Shown: piece by piece, positions 1 through 8,235 of the stretch
How positions within the stretch are numbered: position 1 is the stretch's first letter
How the letters are laid out: the number at the start of each line of letters is the position of its first letter
Assembly (NCBI GenBank): GCA_951812535.1
Contig: CATOSK010000007.1
Span: 186,001-250,000 of the forward strand
Reading direction: 5' to 3'
From: an uncultured Dehalococcoidia bacterium
GTDB taxonomy: Bacteria > Chloroflexota > Dehalococcoidia > Lucifugimonadales > UBA3495
Length of the DNA stretch: 64,000 nt
Made by a program: the position numbers and the translations under genes
Notes under the pieces: generated by a model
Told to the model about the DNA's origin: nothing
What the model saw: only the letters and a program-made list of their open reading frames with translations
Database searches by the model: none

Positions 1-69
1 GCCACCGTATCATACAGATGTAACGCACACACTATGTTCCCCAATAGTTTTAAGATGGTCTCTAAATCG

Positions 70-1305
70 TCAGCTGCTGCGATCGGCGTACTCAGCCCTG
101 GCCGCTTCCACCAGGGTCGGGTCGCGGAGCAGGTCGCCGGCTGTCAGGCTCAGGGTTTTGGCCACCAGCAGGGCGTTGGAGAGGGCCAGCTCGGTGACCG
201 CTGTCGCGGCCATGTCCCGGGTATGCGATGCCACCGGTGCCTCGCTGACCGCATATCTCAGCTCGAAGGCCGGCATGACCTGGCTCACGTTCCCGAAATC
301 CGTGGAAGCCCCGCTGCCCGGGCGTCCCGCCACCGGCTCATCCAGCCTCATCCCTAGAAACTGGGCGTTGGCTCCCACCGCCTGTGCCAGGGTGACATTG
401 GGCTGGACGTTCTCGTAGAACGGATAAAACTCCTCCACCTCCAGGCGGGCGCCGGTCATGGCCGCCGCCCCCTCCGCCACCTGCCTCACCTTGCCCACCA
501 CCTCGTCGCTCAGGTATCTCCCGTCCCTCGACCGCAGCATGAAGTTGGCGGCCGCGAACTCCGGCACCACGTTGGGCGCCAACCCCCCGTCGGTGATCAC
601 CCCGTGAATCCGCACGTCGTCCTTCAGGTGCTGGCGCAGAGCGTCTATCCCGGTGAACAGGTGGATGACTGCGTTCAGGGCGTTGACGCCGGCCTCGGGA
701 GCCGCCGCCGCGTGGGCCGCCCTCCCGTGGTACATGTACCGGAAGCCGACCATGGCCAGGCTCCAGCTCTCCCCCTTCGCCGCTGATGCGGGTACCAGCG
801 TCCGGTTGGAAAATGGATGGGACGACAGGGTGGCGTCGACGCCGTCGAACACCCCCGCCTCCAGCAGTCGTATCTTGCCGCCGCCCCCCTCTTCCGCCGG
901 TGTCCCGATGATGACCGCCCGGCCCGGCAGGTCTTGTGCGCTGGCCTGCAGGCCCAGCGCCGCCCCCATCGCCGCCATGGCGATGAGATTGTGCCCGCAG
1001 CCGTGCCCAATCTCGGGCAGCGCGTCATACTCCGCCAGCACGGCTATGGTCGGGCCGTCGCCTCCCCCACCCGGGATGGTTGCGCGGAACGCCGTCTCCA
1101 CGCCGCCAACTCCCCGCTCCACCCGGAAGTCCCGCTCTTCGAGGAACCCCGCCAGGGCATCGGAGGAATAATGTTCCTGGTAATTCAGCTCCGGATGGGC
1201 ATGGACATCCAGCGAAATGTCGAACAGCGCCTGCCTCGAAGCCTCAATAGCCGAGTTGGAGCGTCCCGCCAGCTCCTCCCCGGTATTTGCTGATTGGTTG
1301 CTCAT
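70..1305 (-). CDS. M20 family metallopeptidase/amidohydrolase (AbgB/M20D-like)
   Basis: A 411-residue zinc-dependent amidohydrolase of the M20D branch, the group that hydrolyses N-acyl or aminobenzoyl amino acids and related amides in the cytoplasm. Visible marks are the HPELNYQE segment near residue 37, the metal-binding GHGCGHN at about 100-106, and GTPAEEGGGG at about 135-144, where the paired glutamates carry the catalytic base and a metal ligand. No signal peptide is seen. The ATG at 1305 is preceded by AAGGAGA. It is divergent from the gamma-glutamyltransferase gene across a 717-bp gap, and the two may act together on amide-linked amino acids (inference). The exact substrate cannot be read from the sequence. 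Confidence 0.88.
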   Translation of the reverse strand: MSNQSANTGEELAGRSNSAIEASRQALFDISLDVHAHPELNYQEHYSSDALAGFLEERDFRVERGVGGVETAFRATIPGGGGDGPTIAVLAEYDALPEIGHGCGHNLIAMAAMGAALGLQASAQDLPGRAVIIGTPAEEGGGGKIRLLEAGVFDGVDATLSSHPFSNRTLVPASAAKGESWSLAMVGFRYMYHGRAAHAAAAPEAGVNALNAVIHLFTGIDALRQHLKDDVRIHGVITDGGLAPNVVPEFAAANFMLRSRDGRYLSDEVVGKVRQVAEGAAAMTGARLEVEEFYPFYENVQPNVTLAQAVGANAQFLGMRLDEPVAGRPGSGASTDFGNVSQVMPAFELRYAVSEAPVASHTRDMAATAVTELALSNALLVAKTLSLTAGDLLRDPTLVEAARAEYADRSS

Positions 1306-2022
1306 CGTAAACCGTCTCCTTCAAAAGCCCGGCCGGACAAAGTGCGCCGAATTAGCCATCAACGCCACGGACCACCTCCCGCTTCCCGGTGGCTATGTCG
1401 CTGGCCCCGGCCTGATTGTCAGCCCGCATTGGTGGCCCGGATTGTTGGCATTGTACAGGCGCCCGCCCCACCCCCGCCACGATTCCCACTGACAATAGGC
1501 CGTTGACACCCATCCCTGCCGCCGGTAACGTGGAACTATATGACGGCTCTTCAACGCAAAACACTTGCGGCTTCACCCCTGGCCACCGTTCCAACGGGCA
1601 GCCCGTTGCCAACCGCACCAGGTCGGCCTTGGAATCCCTAGTGTCCCCCTGCTTCCGAGACCGTTGTCACAAAAATGTCGCATTATGTCTCAAAATGTCC
1701 CACTTTGTCCCAAACGTGGCTCCTTTTGTCCCGGCGAAAACCCGTTGTGGGACTGTGGTTGCTGGGATTTCTTGCTCAATTTCCGGGAAATGTCCCGTTT
1801 TGTCACAAAAAACAAAAAACGTCGGCCCCATGCTTTGCGCGATGCCCCCTGCCCGTCCCGTCCTTCCGTTTGAGCCGGGTTTCGGATGGACTTACAATCC
1901 CATCTAAATTCCATTGGTCGTAAAACCCCTGCTTAGCAGCAGCCTCGTCGAGCTTTCCAGAACAGCCCGTCAGCTCCCCAACCACCGGAAGATCCCCAAC
2001 GCCGCCCACGGGAGGACCTCAA
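1306..2022. other. 717-bp divergent intergenic region
   Basis: Lies between the M20 gene and the gamma-glutamyltransferase gene, so it must hold promoters for both. A TTGACA hexamer occurs at 1503-1508. The middle (about 1661-1810) carries the phased TGTC repeat element listed separately. Short open frames here mostly follow from that repeat. Confidence 0.6.
1661..1810 (+). repeat. Helically phased TGTC-repeat element, copy 1
   Basis: TGTC cores begin at 1665, 1676, 1686, 1696, 1706 and 1727, spaced 10-11 bp with one degenerate unit at 1717. Two more follow at 1791 and 1801. The consensus unit is roughly AAATGTCCCA. A 40-nt block at 1767-1806 matches the second copy of the element (near 47846-47885, minus strand) at 30 of 40 positions without gaps. 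The element is visibly richer in A/T than the flanking genes. Confidence 0.75.
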
Positions 2023-3828
2023 ATGGTAAGCGCACAGTCAGACCACAACCTTGAACAGGGGGATGCATTCCTGCCCGCCACCGGCCGCCCGGTGGTGCGG
2101 TCCACCGAGGGAGTAATCTCCTCCGGCCACTACCTCACCTCCATGGCCGGCATGAGGATGCTGCTGGCCGGCGGCAACGCCTTTGACGCCCTGGTCGCCG
2201 CCGGGTTCGCCGCCGCCGTTGTCGAACCCATCGCCTCCTACTCCCTGGCCGCCGAGGGCGTCTTCATGCTCTACGACTCCGCCAGCGGCGACCTGCTGTC
2301 CCTTTCCGGGCAAGGCACCGCCCCCGGAAAGGCCACCGCCGATTTCTACCGCTCCCGCGGCCACCAGCGCATCCCCACCGGCCCCGGCATGGACGCCCCT
2401 CTCGCCTTCACCCTGCCTGGGATCGTCGACGCCTTCATCTCCCTGCTGGAACGCTGCGGCACTATGGAACTGGCCGAAGTCATCGCTCCCGCCGTCAGCT
2501 ACGCTGCCGAGGGAATCCCCAACTACGAGTACATGCTGGAGCGTCTCCACTCCAACTCTGGCCGGAAGCAGTTTGACAACTTCCCGCCCGGCGGATGGGA
2601 TGTCTTTTACGATGACCGCCAGGTTCCGGCCGTCGGGTCCCTGTTGGTTCAGCCGGGTCTGGCCCACACCCTCCAGGCCATGCGTGACGCCGCGGCCTCG
2701 GCCGCCGGCGGCCGTTCCCACCGGATGCAGGCCGCCCGCGACGCCTTCTATCGGGGGCCCATCGCCAGAGTGATTGTCGAATGCTCGGAGAAAGTCGGCG
2801 GGATCATTTCCCAGGACGATCTGGCTTCCTACTCCAGCCAGTTCGAAACTCCCGTCGGCGGCGCATTCCACGGTTGCGAAATCAGCGGACAGGACTCCTG
2901 GAGCCAGGCTCCCATGCTGATGCAGACTCTCCACATCCTGGAGAACTTCGACCTGAAGGCGATGGGCCACAATAGCCCGGCCTACATTCACACCGTGGCT
3001 GAGGCCCTTAAGCTATGCTTCGGAGACCGCGAGGCTTTCTACGCGGACCCGGCCTACGCCACCGTCCCTATGGACGGCCTGCTATCGAAGGAATACGCCG
3101 CCGAGCGCGCCCAGTTGATCGACCCGGAAGGCGCCTGCCCCGCCCAGCCTCCGGCCGGCGATCCCTGGCGCTTCTCTCGGCAGCGGGGCTCCACCCCATC
3201 CCCCGTCATGTCTCAACCCACCGTCGGCGTTGCTGATCCTTCCGCCGGCGACGGCACCACCCACGTTTCCGTCTTGGACAAGCGCGGCAACCTGGCCTGC
3301 GGCACCATCAGCGGCGGTTCCTTCGCCAAGTCCGTCTTCTTCCCCGAACTCGGCTGCGCTCTGAGCACCCGCATTGAAATGTTCAACTGCGAGCCAGCTC
3401 ATCCCAACTGCGTCGAGCCCGGCAAGCGCCCCCGGACCACCCTCGTCAACTACATCATCTCCAGGGATGGACAGCCCGTGATGACCGTCGGATGTCCCGG
3501 CGGCGATAACCAGGTGCAGGCCAACGTACAACTGATGCTCAACACCCTCGTTTTCGGTATGGATCCCCAGCAGGCCGTGGAAGCTCCCCGGTTCGCTACC
3601 GCCAGCAACGTAAATTCCTTCTATCCCCACGTCTACTACCCGGGTCAACTCGACCTGGAAGAGGGAATCCCCGAGTCCACCGCCGATGCGCTGAGAGCTT
3701 TGGGACACAAGATTGAGAGGACCGCCAACTGCGGACTCGGAGCCACCGTGTCCGTCCGCGACGGTGCAACCGGGGCCCTCAGCACCGGTGCCGACCCCCG
3801 CCGTGCCTGCTACGCCCTGGCTTTGTAG
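2023..3828 (+). CDS. Gamma-glutamyltransferase family protein
   Basis: A 601-residue Ntn-hydrolase of the gamma-glutamyltransferase family, which transfers or hydrolyses gamma-glutamyl groups of glutathione and similar compounds after self-cleavage into two chains. The motif GTTHVSVLDKRGN sets the expected autocleavage point, with Thr412 as the likely nucleophile, followed by GGSFAKSVFFPELG and the conserved region around PGGDNQVQ. No signal peptide is visible, so this is probably one of the cytoplasmic, GGT-like acylases of this family rather than a classical periplasmic GGT. The ATG at 2023 follows GGGAGGACC. The upstream gap contains the phased repeat element. Confidence 0.88.
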   Translation: MVSAQSDHNLEQGDAFLPATGRPVVRSTEGVISSGHYLTSMAGMRMLLAGGNAFDALVAAGFAAAVVEPIASYSLAAEGVFMLYDSASGDLLSLSGQGTAPGKATADFYRSRGHQRIPTGPGMDAPLAFTLPGIVDAFISLLERCGTMELAEVIAPAVSYAAEGIPNYEYMLERLHSNSGRKQFDNFPPGGWDVFYDDRQVPAVGSLLVQPGLAHTLQAMRDAAASAAGGRSHRMQAARDAFYRGPIARVIVECSEKVGGIISQDDLASYSSQFETPVGGAFHGCEISGQDSWSQAPMLMQTLHILENFDLKAMGHNSPAYIHTVAEALKLCFGDREAFYADPAYATVPMDGLLSKEYAAERAQLIDPEGACPAQPPAGDPWRFSRQRGSTPSPVMSQPTVGVADPSAGDGTTHVSVLDKRGNLACGTISGGSFAKSVFFPELGCALSTRIEMFNCEPAHPNCVEPGKRPRTTLVNYIISRDGQPVMTVGCPGGDNQVQANVQLMLNTLVFGMDPQQAVEAPRFATASNVNSFYPHVYYPGQLDLEEGIPESTADALRALGHKIERTANCGLGATVSVRDGATGALSTGADPRRACYALAL

Positions 3829-4202
3829 AGAAATTCTGAACAAGTCTAGGGTAATCGTATGTGGGGTCTCGAAGACCCATTGACGTTCAAGATACAGACG
3901 TCCGCTGGATGAAGCGAGGGATGGGCAGCCAAGACGTTACCCGATGCAATAGTTGCTAAAAGAGTATATAGACATCAAGCTGCGGCACCTGCATGGTGGT
4001 ATCTTTCAAAGGCGATTGCCCTGTGAACAAGTCCCTTCCCCCTGGATGGGGAAAGAGCCTGCCCCCGCGAAGGCGGGGGCTGGGATGAGGGTGAGAACTC
4101 AATTCCCACACTCCCTCTTGGGGAAAATGTGGGATCACCGCGGGAATTACCGGGTGCTGTGGGCGGGCGTGAGGAGATTCCTGGGACCGGGGCTAAAGGA
4201 GA
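3829..4202. other. Convergent intergenic region
   Basis: A 374-bp gap between the convergent gamma-glutamyltransferase and Opp operon ends. Apart from the hairpin repeat at 4033-4110, no gene or clear regulatory site was seen. Confidence 0.5.
4033..4110. repeat. GC-rich hairpin repeat, REP-like
   Basis: A perfect stem GCCCCCGC (4061-4068) / GCGGGGGC (4073-4080) with a GAAG loop sits inside a sequence resembling dispersed extragenic repeats common in high-GC genomes. It lies between convergent genes and may also act as a bidirectional transcript end. Confidence 0.45.
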
Positions 4203-5189
4203 TCAGGCCACCACCGCCGGCTCCACCTTGTGGCATGCGGTCAGGTGTTCGCTGTTTATCTCCCGCCAGTCGGGTTCCACCTCCCGGCACATGCCGGTCT
4301 CGAAGTAGATGGGACAGCGGGGATGGAAGCGGCATCCGGTGGGCGGGTTGATCGGGCTGGCCACCTCGCCGCTGATGGTCGTCCCCATGGGAATGTCCGG
4401 GTCGGGCTGGGGGACCGACGCCAGCAGCGCCTTGCTGTAGGGATGCAATGTGTTCTCGTACAGCTGGTCCTTGTCCGCCAGTTCCACCATCTTCCCCACA
4501 TACATGACGCCCACCCGGTGGCTCATGTGCTCGACAATCGCCAGGTCGTGGGAGATGAGCAGATAGCTCAACCCCAGGTCCCTCTGCAGGTCCACCAGCA
4601 GGTTCAGGATCTGGGCCCGGATGGAGACGTCCAGCCCGGAAACGGGCTCATCCAGCACAATCAGCTGGGGGCGCAGGGCCAGGGCCCGGGCGATGGCTAT
4701 GCGCTGGCGCTGTCCGCCGCTGAACTGGTGCGGGAAGAACGACCCGGTCACCGGGCTGAGCCCCACGTTCTCCAGCAACTCCCCCACCCGCATCCGCAGT
4801 TCCCGGCCGTGCAACCCTTCGTGGACCTGCAGCGGCTCGCCGATGATGTCCAGCACCTGCATGCGCGGGTTCAACGAGCTGTAGGGGTCCTGAAAGACCG
4901 CCTGCACCAACCGCTTGTATTCCTTCAGTCCGCTGCCCCGCAACCCGGTGATGTCATCACCCCGGAACCGGATAACTCCCCCGGTTGGCCGCTCCAGCAG
5001 CAGGATCATCTTGGCCACGGTGGTCTTGCCGCATCCGCTTTCCCCCACCAGCGCGAAGGTCTCCCCCTCGCCTATGGAGAAGTTGACCCCGTCCACAGCC
5101 TGGATGGCCTCGGCGTTCCGGCCCAGCCAGCTTCCGCTGCCCCGGAAGTGCTTCACCAGCCCCTCTACTTCCAGCAGTCGTTCCGCCAC
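4203..5189 (-). CDS. Oligopeptide/dipeptide ABC transporter ATP-binding protein (OppF/DppF-like)
   Basis: A 328-residue ATPase that energises the peptide importer encoded directly upstream. Walker A GESGCGKTT is at 49-57, the ABC signature FSGGQ at 156-160, Walker B LIVLDEP at 176-182, and a cysteine-containing C-terminal oligo_HPY tail (GCRFHPRCP) is present, as expected for OppF-type subunits. Translation probably starts at the GTG at 5189, one base beyond the TGA of the upstream OppD-like gene, so the two are likely translationally coupled. It is the last gene of a five-gene minus-strand operon beginning at 10020. Confidence 0.94.
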   Translation of the reverse strand: MAERLLEVEGLVKHFRGSGSWLGRNAEAIQAVDGVNFSIGEGETFALVGESGCGKTTVAKMILLLERPTGGVIRFRGDDITGLRGSGLKEYKRLVQAVFQDPYSSLNPRMQVLDIIGEPLQVHEGLHGRELRMRVGELLENVGLSPVTGSFFPHQFSGGQRQRIAIARALALRPQLIVLDEPVSGLDVSIRAQILNLLVDLQRDLGLSYLLISHDLAIVEHMSHRVGVMYVGKMVELADKDQLYENTLHPYSKALLASVPQPDPDIPMGTTISGEVASPINPPTGCRFHPRCPIYFETGMCREVEPDWREINSEHLTACHKVEPAVVA

Positions 5190-5190
5190 T

Positions 5191-6207
5191 TCAGCCCCCC
5201 GGCTCCGCCAGCCAGCAATGCACGAAGTCCTGGTCCCCCAGGGACGTTCTCGGCGGATACTCCTCCTTGCACTTGTCCATCGCTTCGGGGCAGCGCGGCC
5301 AGAAGGGACAACCCTGGGGAATGTTTCTCAGGTCGGGGGGCTGGCCCTCGATCTGGTAGAGCCGGTCCCGCTTGGTCCCCATTACCGGCACCGACGCCAG
5401 CAGCGCCCGGGTGTAGGGATGTTGGGGTTCCTTGTATATCTGCCGGACACCGGCGCTTTCCACGATCCGCCCCGCGTACATGACGTTGACCCGGTCGCAC
5501 ATCTGGGCGACGATTCCCAGGTCGTGGGTCACCCAGATCACGCTGGTGCCGCTTTCCCGCTGCAGGTCCCGGATCAGCCCGAGGAACTGGGCCTGGATGG
5601 TGACGTCAAGAGAGGTGGTCGGCTCGTCGGCAATCAGCAGTTCCGGCTCGGTCGTCAGCCCCATGGCCGCCACCACCCGCTGCCGCATGCCGCCGCTGAA
5701 CTGGTGGGGGTACTGGCCCAGCCTCAGCTCCGGCCTGGGGATGCGGACCGCCCGCAGCGACTGCAGCACCCGGTCCATGGCCTGTTGCCCCCGCTCCTTC
5801 AGGTGCAGCCGGACCGGTTCGGCCACCTGCTCGCCCACGGTGTACACCGGGTTCAGCGACGTCTGCGGGTCCTGCATGATGATGGCCATGCGGTGCCCCC
5901 GGTACTCCCGCATCTGGTGCTCGGAAAGCTCCAGCAGGTTCTCGCCCCGGAACCAGACTTCACCCTCGACGATTTGGGCCCCGGGGCGTGGGACCAGCCG
6001 CATCAGGGACAGGCAGGTCATCGTCTTCCCGCTGCCCGACTCTCCCACCAGGCCCACCGCCTCTCCTTCCCGGATGGTGAAGCTGACGCCGTCCACTGCC
6101 TTGAGGACGGCGTTCCTCTGGAAGAAGTAGGTCTTCAGCCCTTCAACCCTGAGGAGGATATCTTGTTCAACGTCGTGGTTTTCCATTTGCACCCTGAGGT
6201 CTTCCAT
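5191..6207 (-). CDS. Oligopeptide/dipeptide ABC transporter ATP-binding protein (OppD/DppD-like)
   Basis: A 338-residue ATPase, the heterodimer partner of the OppF-like subunit. Walker A GESGSGKT is at 55-62, the signature is FSGGMRQR, Walker B is LLIADEPTTSLD, and the C-terminal oligo_HPY motif GCPFWPRCP is present. The TAG of the upstream permease gene lies only three bases before its ATG, typical of a tightly packed operon. An in-frame ATG a few codons downstream (ENHDVEQ) is a possible alternative start. Confidence 0.94.
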   Translation of the reverse strand: MEDLRVQMENHDVEQDILLRVEGLKTYFFQRNAVLKAVDGVSFTIREGEAVGLVGESGSGKTMTCLSLMRLVPRPGAQIVEGEVWFRGENLLELSEHQMREYRGHRMAIIMQDPQTSLNPVYTVGEQVAEPVRLHLKERGQQAMDRVLQSLRAVRIPRPELRLGQYPHQFSGGMRQRVVAAMGLTTEPELLIADEPTTSLDVTIQAQFLGLIRDLQRESGTSVIWVTHDLGIVAQMCDRVNVMYAGRIVESAGVRQIYKEPQHPYTRALLASVPVMGTKRDRLYQIEGQPPDLRNIPQGCPFWPRCPEAMDKCKEEYPPRTSLGDQDFVHCWLAEPGG

Positions 6208-6210
6208 CCC

Positions 6211-7116
6211 CTACATTTGCCGGCGCCTGGGGTCAAGGGTGTCCCGCATCCAGTCCCCGAACAGGTTGAGGCACATCACCGATGCCAGGATCGCCAGCCC
6301 TGGGAACAGGGTCAACCAGTAGTGGCTCTGGATGTAGTCCCGACCGTCAGCGACCATCAGCCCCCACGCCGGCCGCGGCGGGGGAATTCCAACCCCAAGG
6401 AAGCTGAGGGACGACTCGACGAGAATCAGGTGCCCGACTTCCAGAGTCGCGAGCACGACCACCGTATTGAATACGTTGGGCAGGATGTGCTTGACCACGA
6501 TCCGGTGAGTCGGCGAACCCACCACTCTGGCCAGCGCAACGTAGTCCAGTTCCTTGATGGACAACGCCTCCCCGCGCACCATGCGGGCGAACCGGGCGGC
6601 AACAAAGGGCGATAAGATGAAGATAACGTTGGTGAAGCTGGTCCCGAAGGCGCTCATGAACACCAGCGCCACCAGGATCAGGGGGAGCGCGAGGATCGCC
6701 TCCACGCCCCGCTGCACCACCGCGTCGGTCTTGCCCCCCAGGAACCCGGAGGCCAGCCCGAAAAACGTCCCCGACGTTCCCCCCAGCAGGATCACCGCGA
6801 TGGAAAGGCTCAAGGAAACTCGGGTGCCGTGAATGATCCTGCTCAAGATGTCCCGGCCCAGCTTGTCGGTGCCGAGGACATTCCTCCAGCTTCCGTCTTC
6901 ATGCCAGGCCGGCGGAGCGAAGTTGTTAATGATGTCGTTCTTGGTGGGTCCAAAGGGAGCGATCCAGGGCGCAAACACGGCGCAGATTATTATCAGCGCG
7001 ATGCCGATCGTGGGGATCAGCGGCGCCCGACGCAGGCCGACCAGGATGGACATAGCCCGCCGGCGCCAGGGAAGGGCTTCGGCTACAAGTAACGGCCGTT
7101 CTGCTGCCTGAGCCAT
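6211..7116 (-). CDS. Peptide ABC transporter permease (DppC/OppC-like)
   Basis: A 301-residue inner-membrane permease with an N-terminal membrane segment (IGIALIIICAVFAPWIAPF), the linker typical of DppC proteins (NVLGTDKLGRDILSRIIHGTR), and a BPD_transp_1 domain whose cytoplasmic coupling loop contains EALSIKELDYVALARVVG. It pairs with the DppB-like permease encoded 18 bases upstream to form the membrane channel. Confidence 0.94.
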   Translation of the reverse strand: MAQAAERPLLVAEALPWRRRAMSILVGLRRAPLIPTIGIALIIICAVFAPWIAPFGPTKNDIINNFAPPAWHEDGSWRNVLGTDKLGRDILSRIIHGTRVSLSLSIAVILLGGTSGTFFGLASGFLGGKTDAVVQRGVEAILALPLILVALVFMSAFGTSFTNVIFILSPFVAARFARMVRGEALSIKELDYVALARVVGSPTHRIVVKHILPNVFNTVVVLATLEVGHLILVESSLSFLGVGIPPPRPAWGLMVADGRDYIQSHYWLTLFPGLAILASVMCLNLFGDWMRDTLDPRRRQM

Positions 7117-7134
7117 GGACTGATCCTTTCCTTT

Positions 7135-8058
7135 CTAGCTGGTTGAGTACTTGATCCGGGGATTGACGATGGCATAGGTGATGTCGACCAGCAGGTTGAT
7201 TACCACGAAAAATACGCCCACCATGATCACGACTCCCTGCACCACCGGATAGTCCCGCCCCTGCACCGCATCCAGGGCGAGCCGGCCGATGCCCGGCCAG
7301 GCGAACACCGCCTCGATTACCACCGAGCCGTTCATGAACCCCCCCAGGATAAGTCCCGAGTAAGTCAGAACGGGAATCATGGCGTTGCGCAGAGCGTGTT
7401 TCCAGATGACGGTCCGCTCGTGGAGCCCCTTCCCCCGCGCCATGGTGATGTAGTCGCTATCCAGCACGTCAAGCATACTGGATCGCGTTAGCCGCACCAG
7501 TCCGGCGATGACGAACCATCCCATGACGAAACCGGGCAGGACATAACTGGAAGGCCCGGATCTGCCGGCAACCGGCAGCCATCCCAGTAATACCGAGAAC
7601 AGGATCATCAACATAATGGCGATCCAGAACTGGGGACTGGACTGCCCTAAGAATGCGATAATTTTGGCGACTCTGTCTATCCACGTGTCCCGGTACACGG
7701 CGCTTAGCACCCCAAGCGGCAGGGCCATCACCATGGCAATGCCCATGGCGACGGCGGCCAGGGAGAAAGTCGCCGGCAGCCGCTCCACCAGCAGCTTGGT
7801 TACCGGCTCCTTCAGAATCTTCGATTCCCCCAGGTCCCCCACCAGCAAGCCCTTGAAGAAAATCCAGTACTGGACGTGCATGGGTTCGTTCAGGCCCAGC
7901 CGATCCCGCACCAACTGGATGGTGGCTTCGCTGGCATCGTCCGGGACGAAGGCCTCCAGCGGGTCCCCGCTGGCCCTGGCCAAGACGAACACCAGAACGG
8001 TGATGAACAGGATGTTGATCAGACCCTGCAGGATCCGTCCGGCGATGTAGCCGGTCAT
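7135..8058 (-). CDS. Peptide ABC transporter permease (DppB/OppB-like)
   Basis: A 307-residue permease starting with the N-terminal TM and periplasmic region usual for DppB (GRILQGLINILFITVLVFV). It carries six predicted membrane spans and the loop SSMLDVLDSDYITMARGKG, which contacts the ATPase. It follows the binding-protein gene by about 180 bp, a gap that may let the binding protein be made in excess. Confidence 0.94.
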   Translation of the reverse strand: MTGYIAGRILQGLINILFITVLVFVLARASGDPLEAFVPDDASEATIQLVRDRLGLNEPMHVQYWIFFKGLLVGDLGESKILKEPVTKLLVERLPATFSLAAVAMGIAMVMALPLGVLSAVYRDTWIDRVAKIIAFLGQSSPQFWIAIMLMILFSVLLGWLPVAGRSGPSSYVLPGFVMGWFVIAGLVRLTRSSMLDVLDSDYITMARGKGLHERTVIWKHALRNAMIPVLTYSGLILGGFMNGSVVIEAVFAWPGIGRLALDAVQGRDYPVVQGVVIMVGVFFVVINLLVDITYAIVNPRIKYSTS

Positions 8059-8235
8059 TGCCCTTTCCTTCGCCAGGCGTCCTCAACCGGCGGGCCGGCC
8101 GCGGACGGGCAGTTCACTTCAGACTTGCGTTGCGCCGCCGGAACAAGCCCCCGCCCGTGCCCGGTGGAGGCCTGTCCTGGATTGGCGGCGCCGTTGTTGC
8201 TTATGGTTATCTCCCGGTTACACGCGCTGCCCCGG

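Noticed and set aside
5187-5193. TGA between the OppD-like and OppF-like genes considered as another Sec codon
   Set aside because: The downstream ATPase is in a different frame with its own GTG start; this is an ordinary operon junction.
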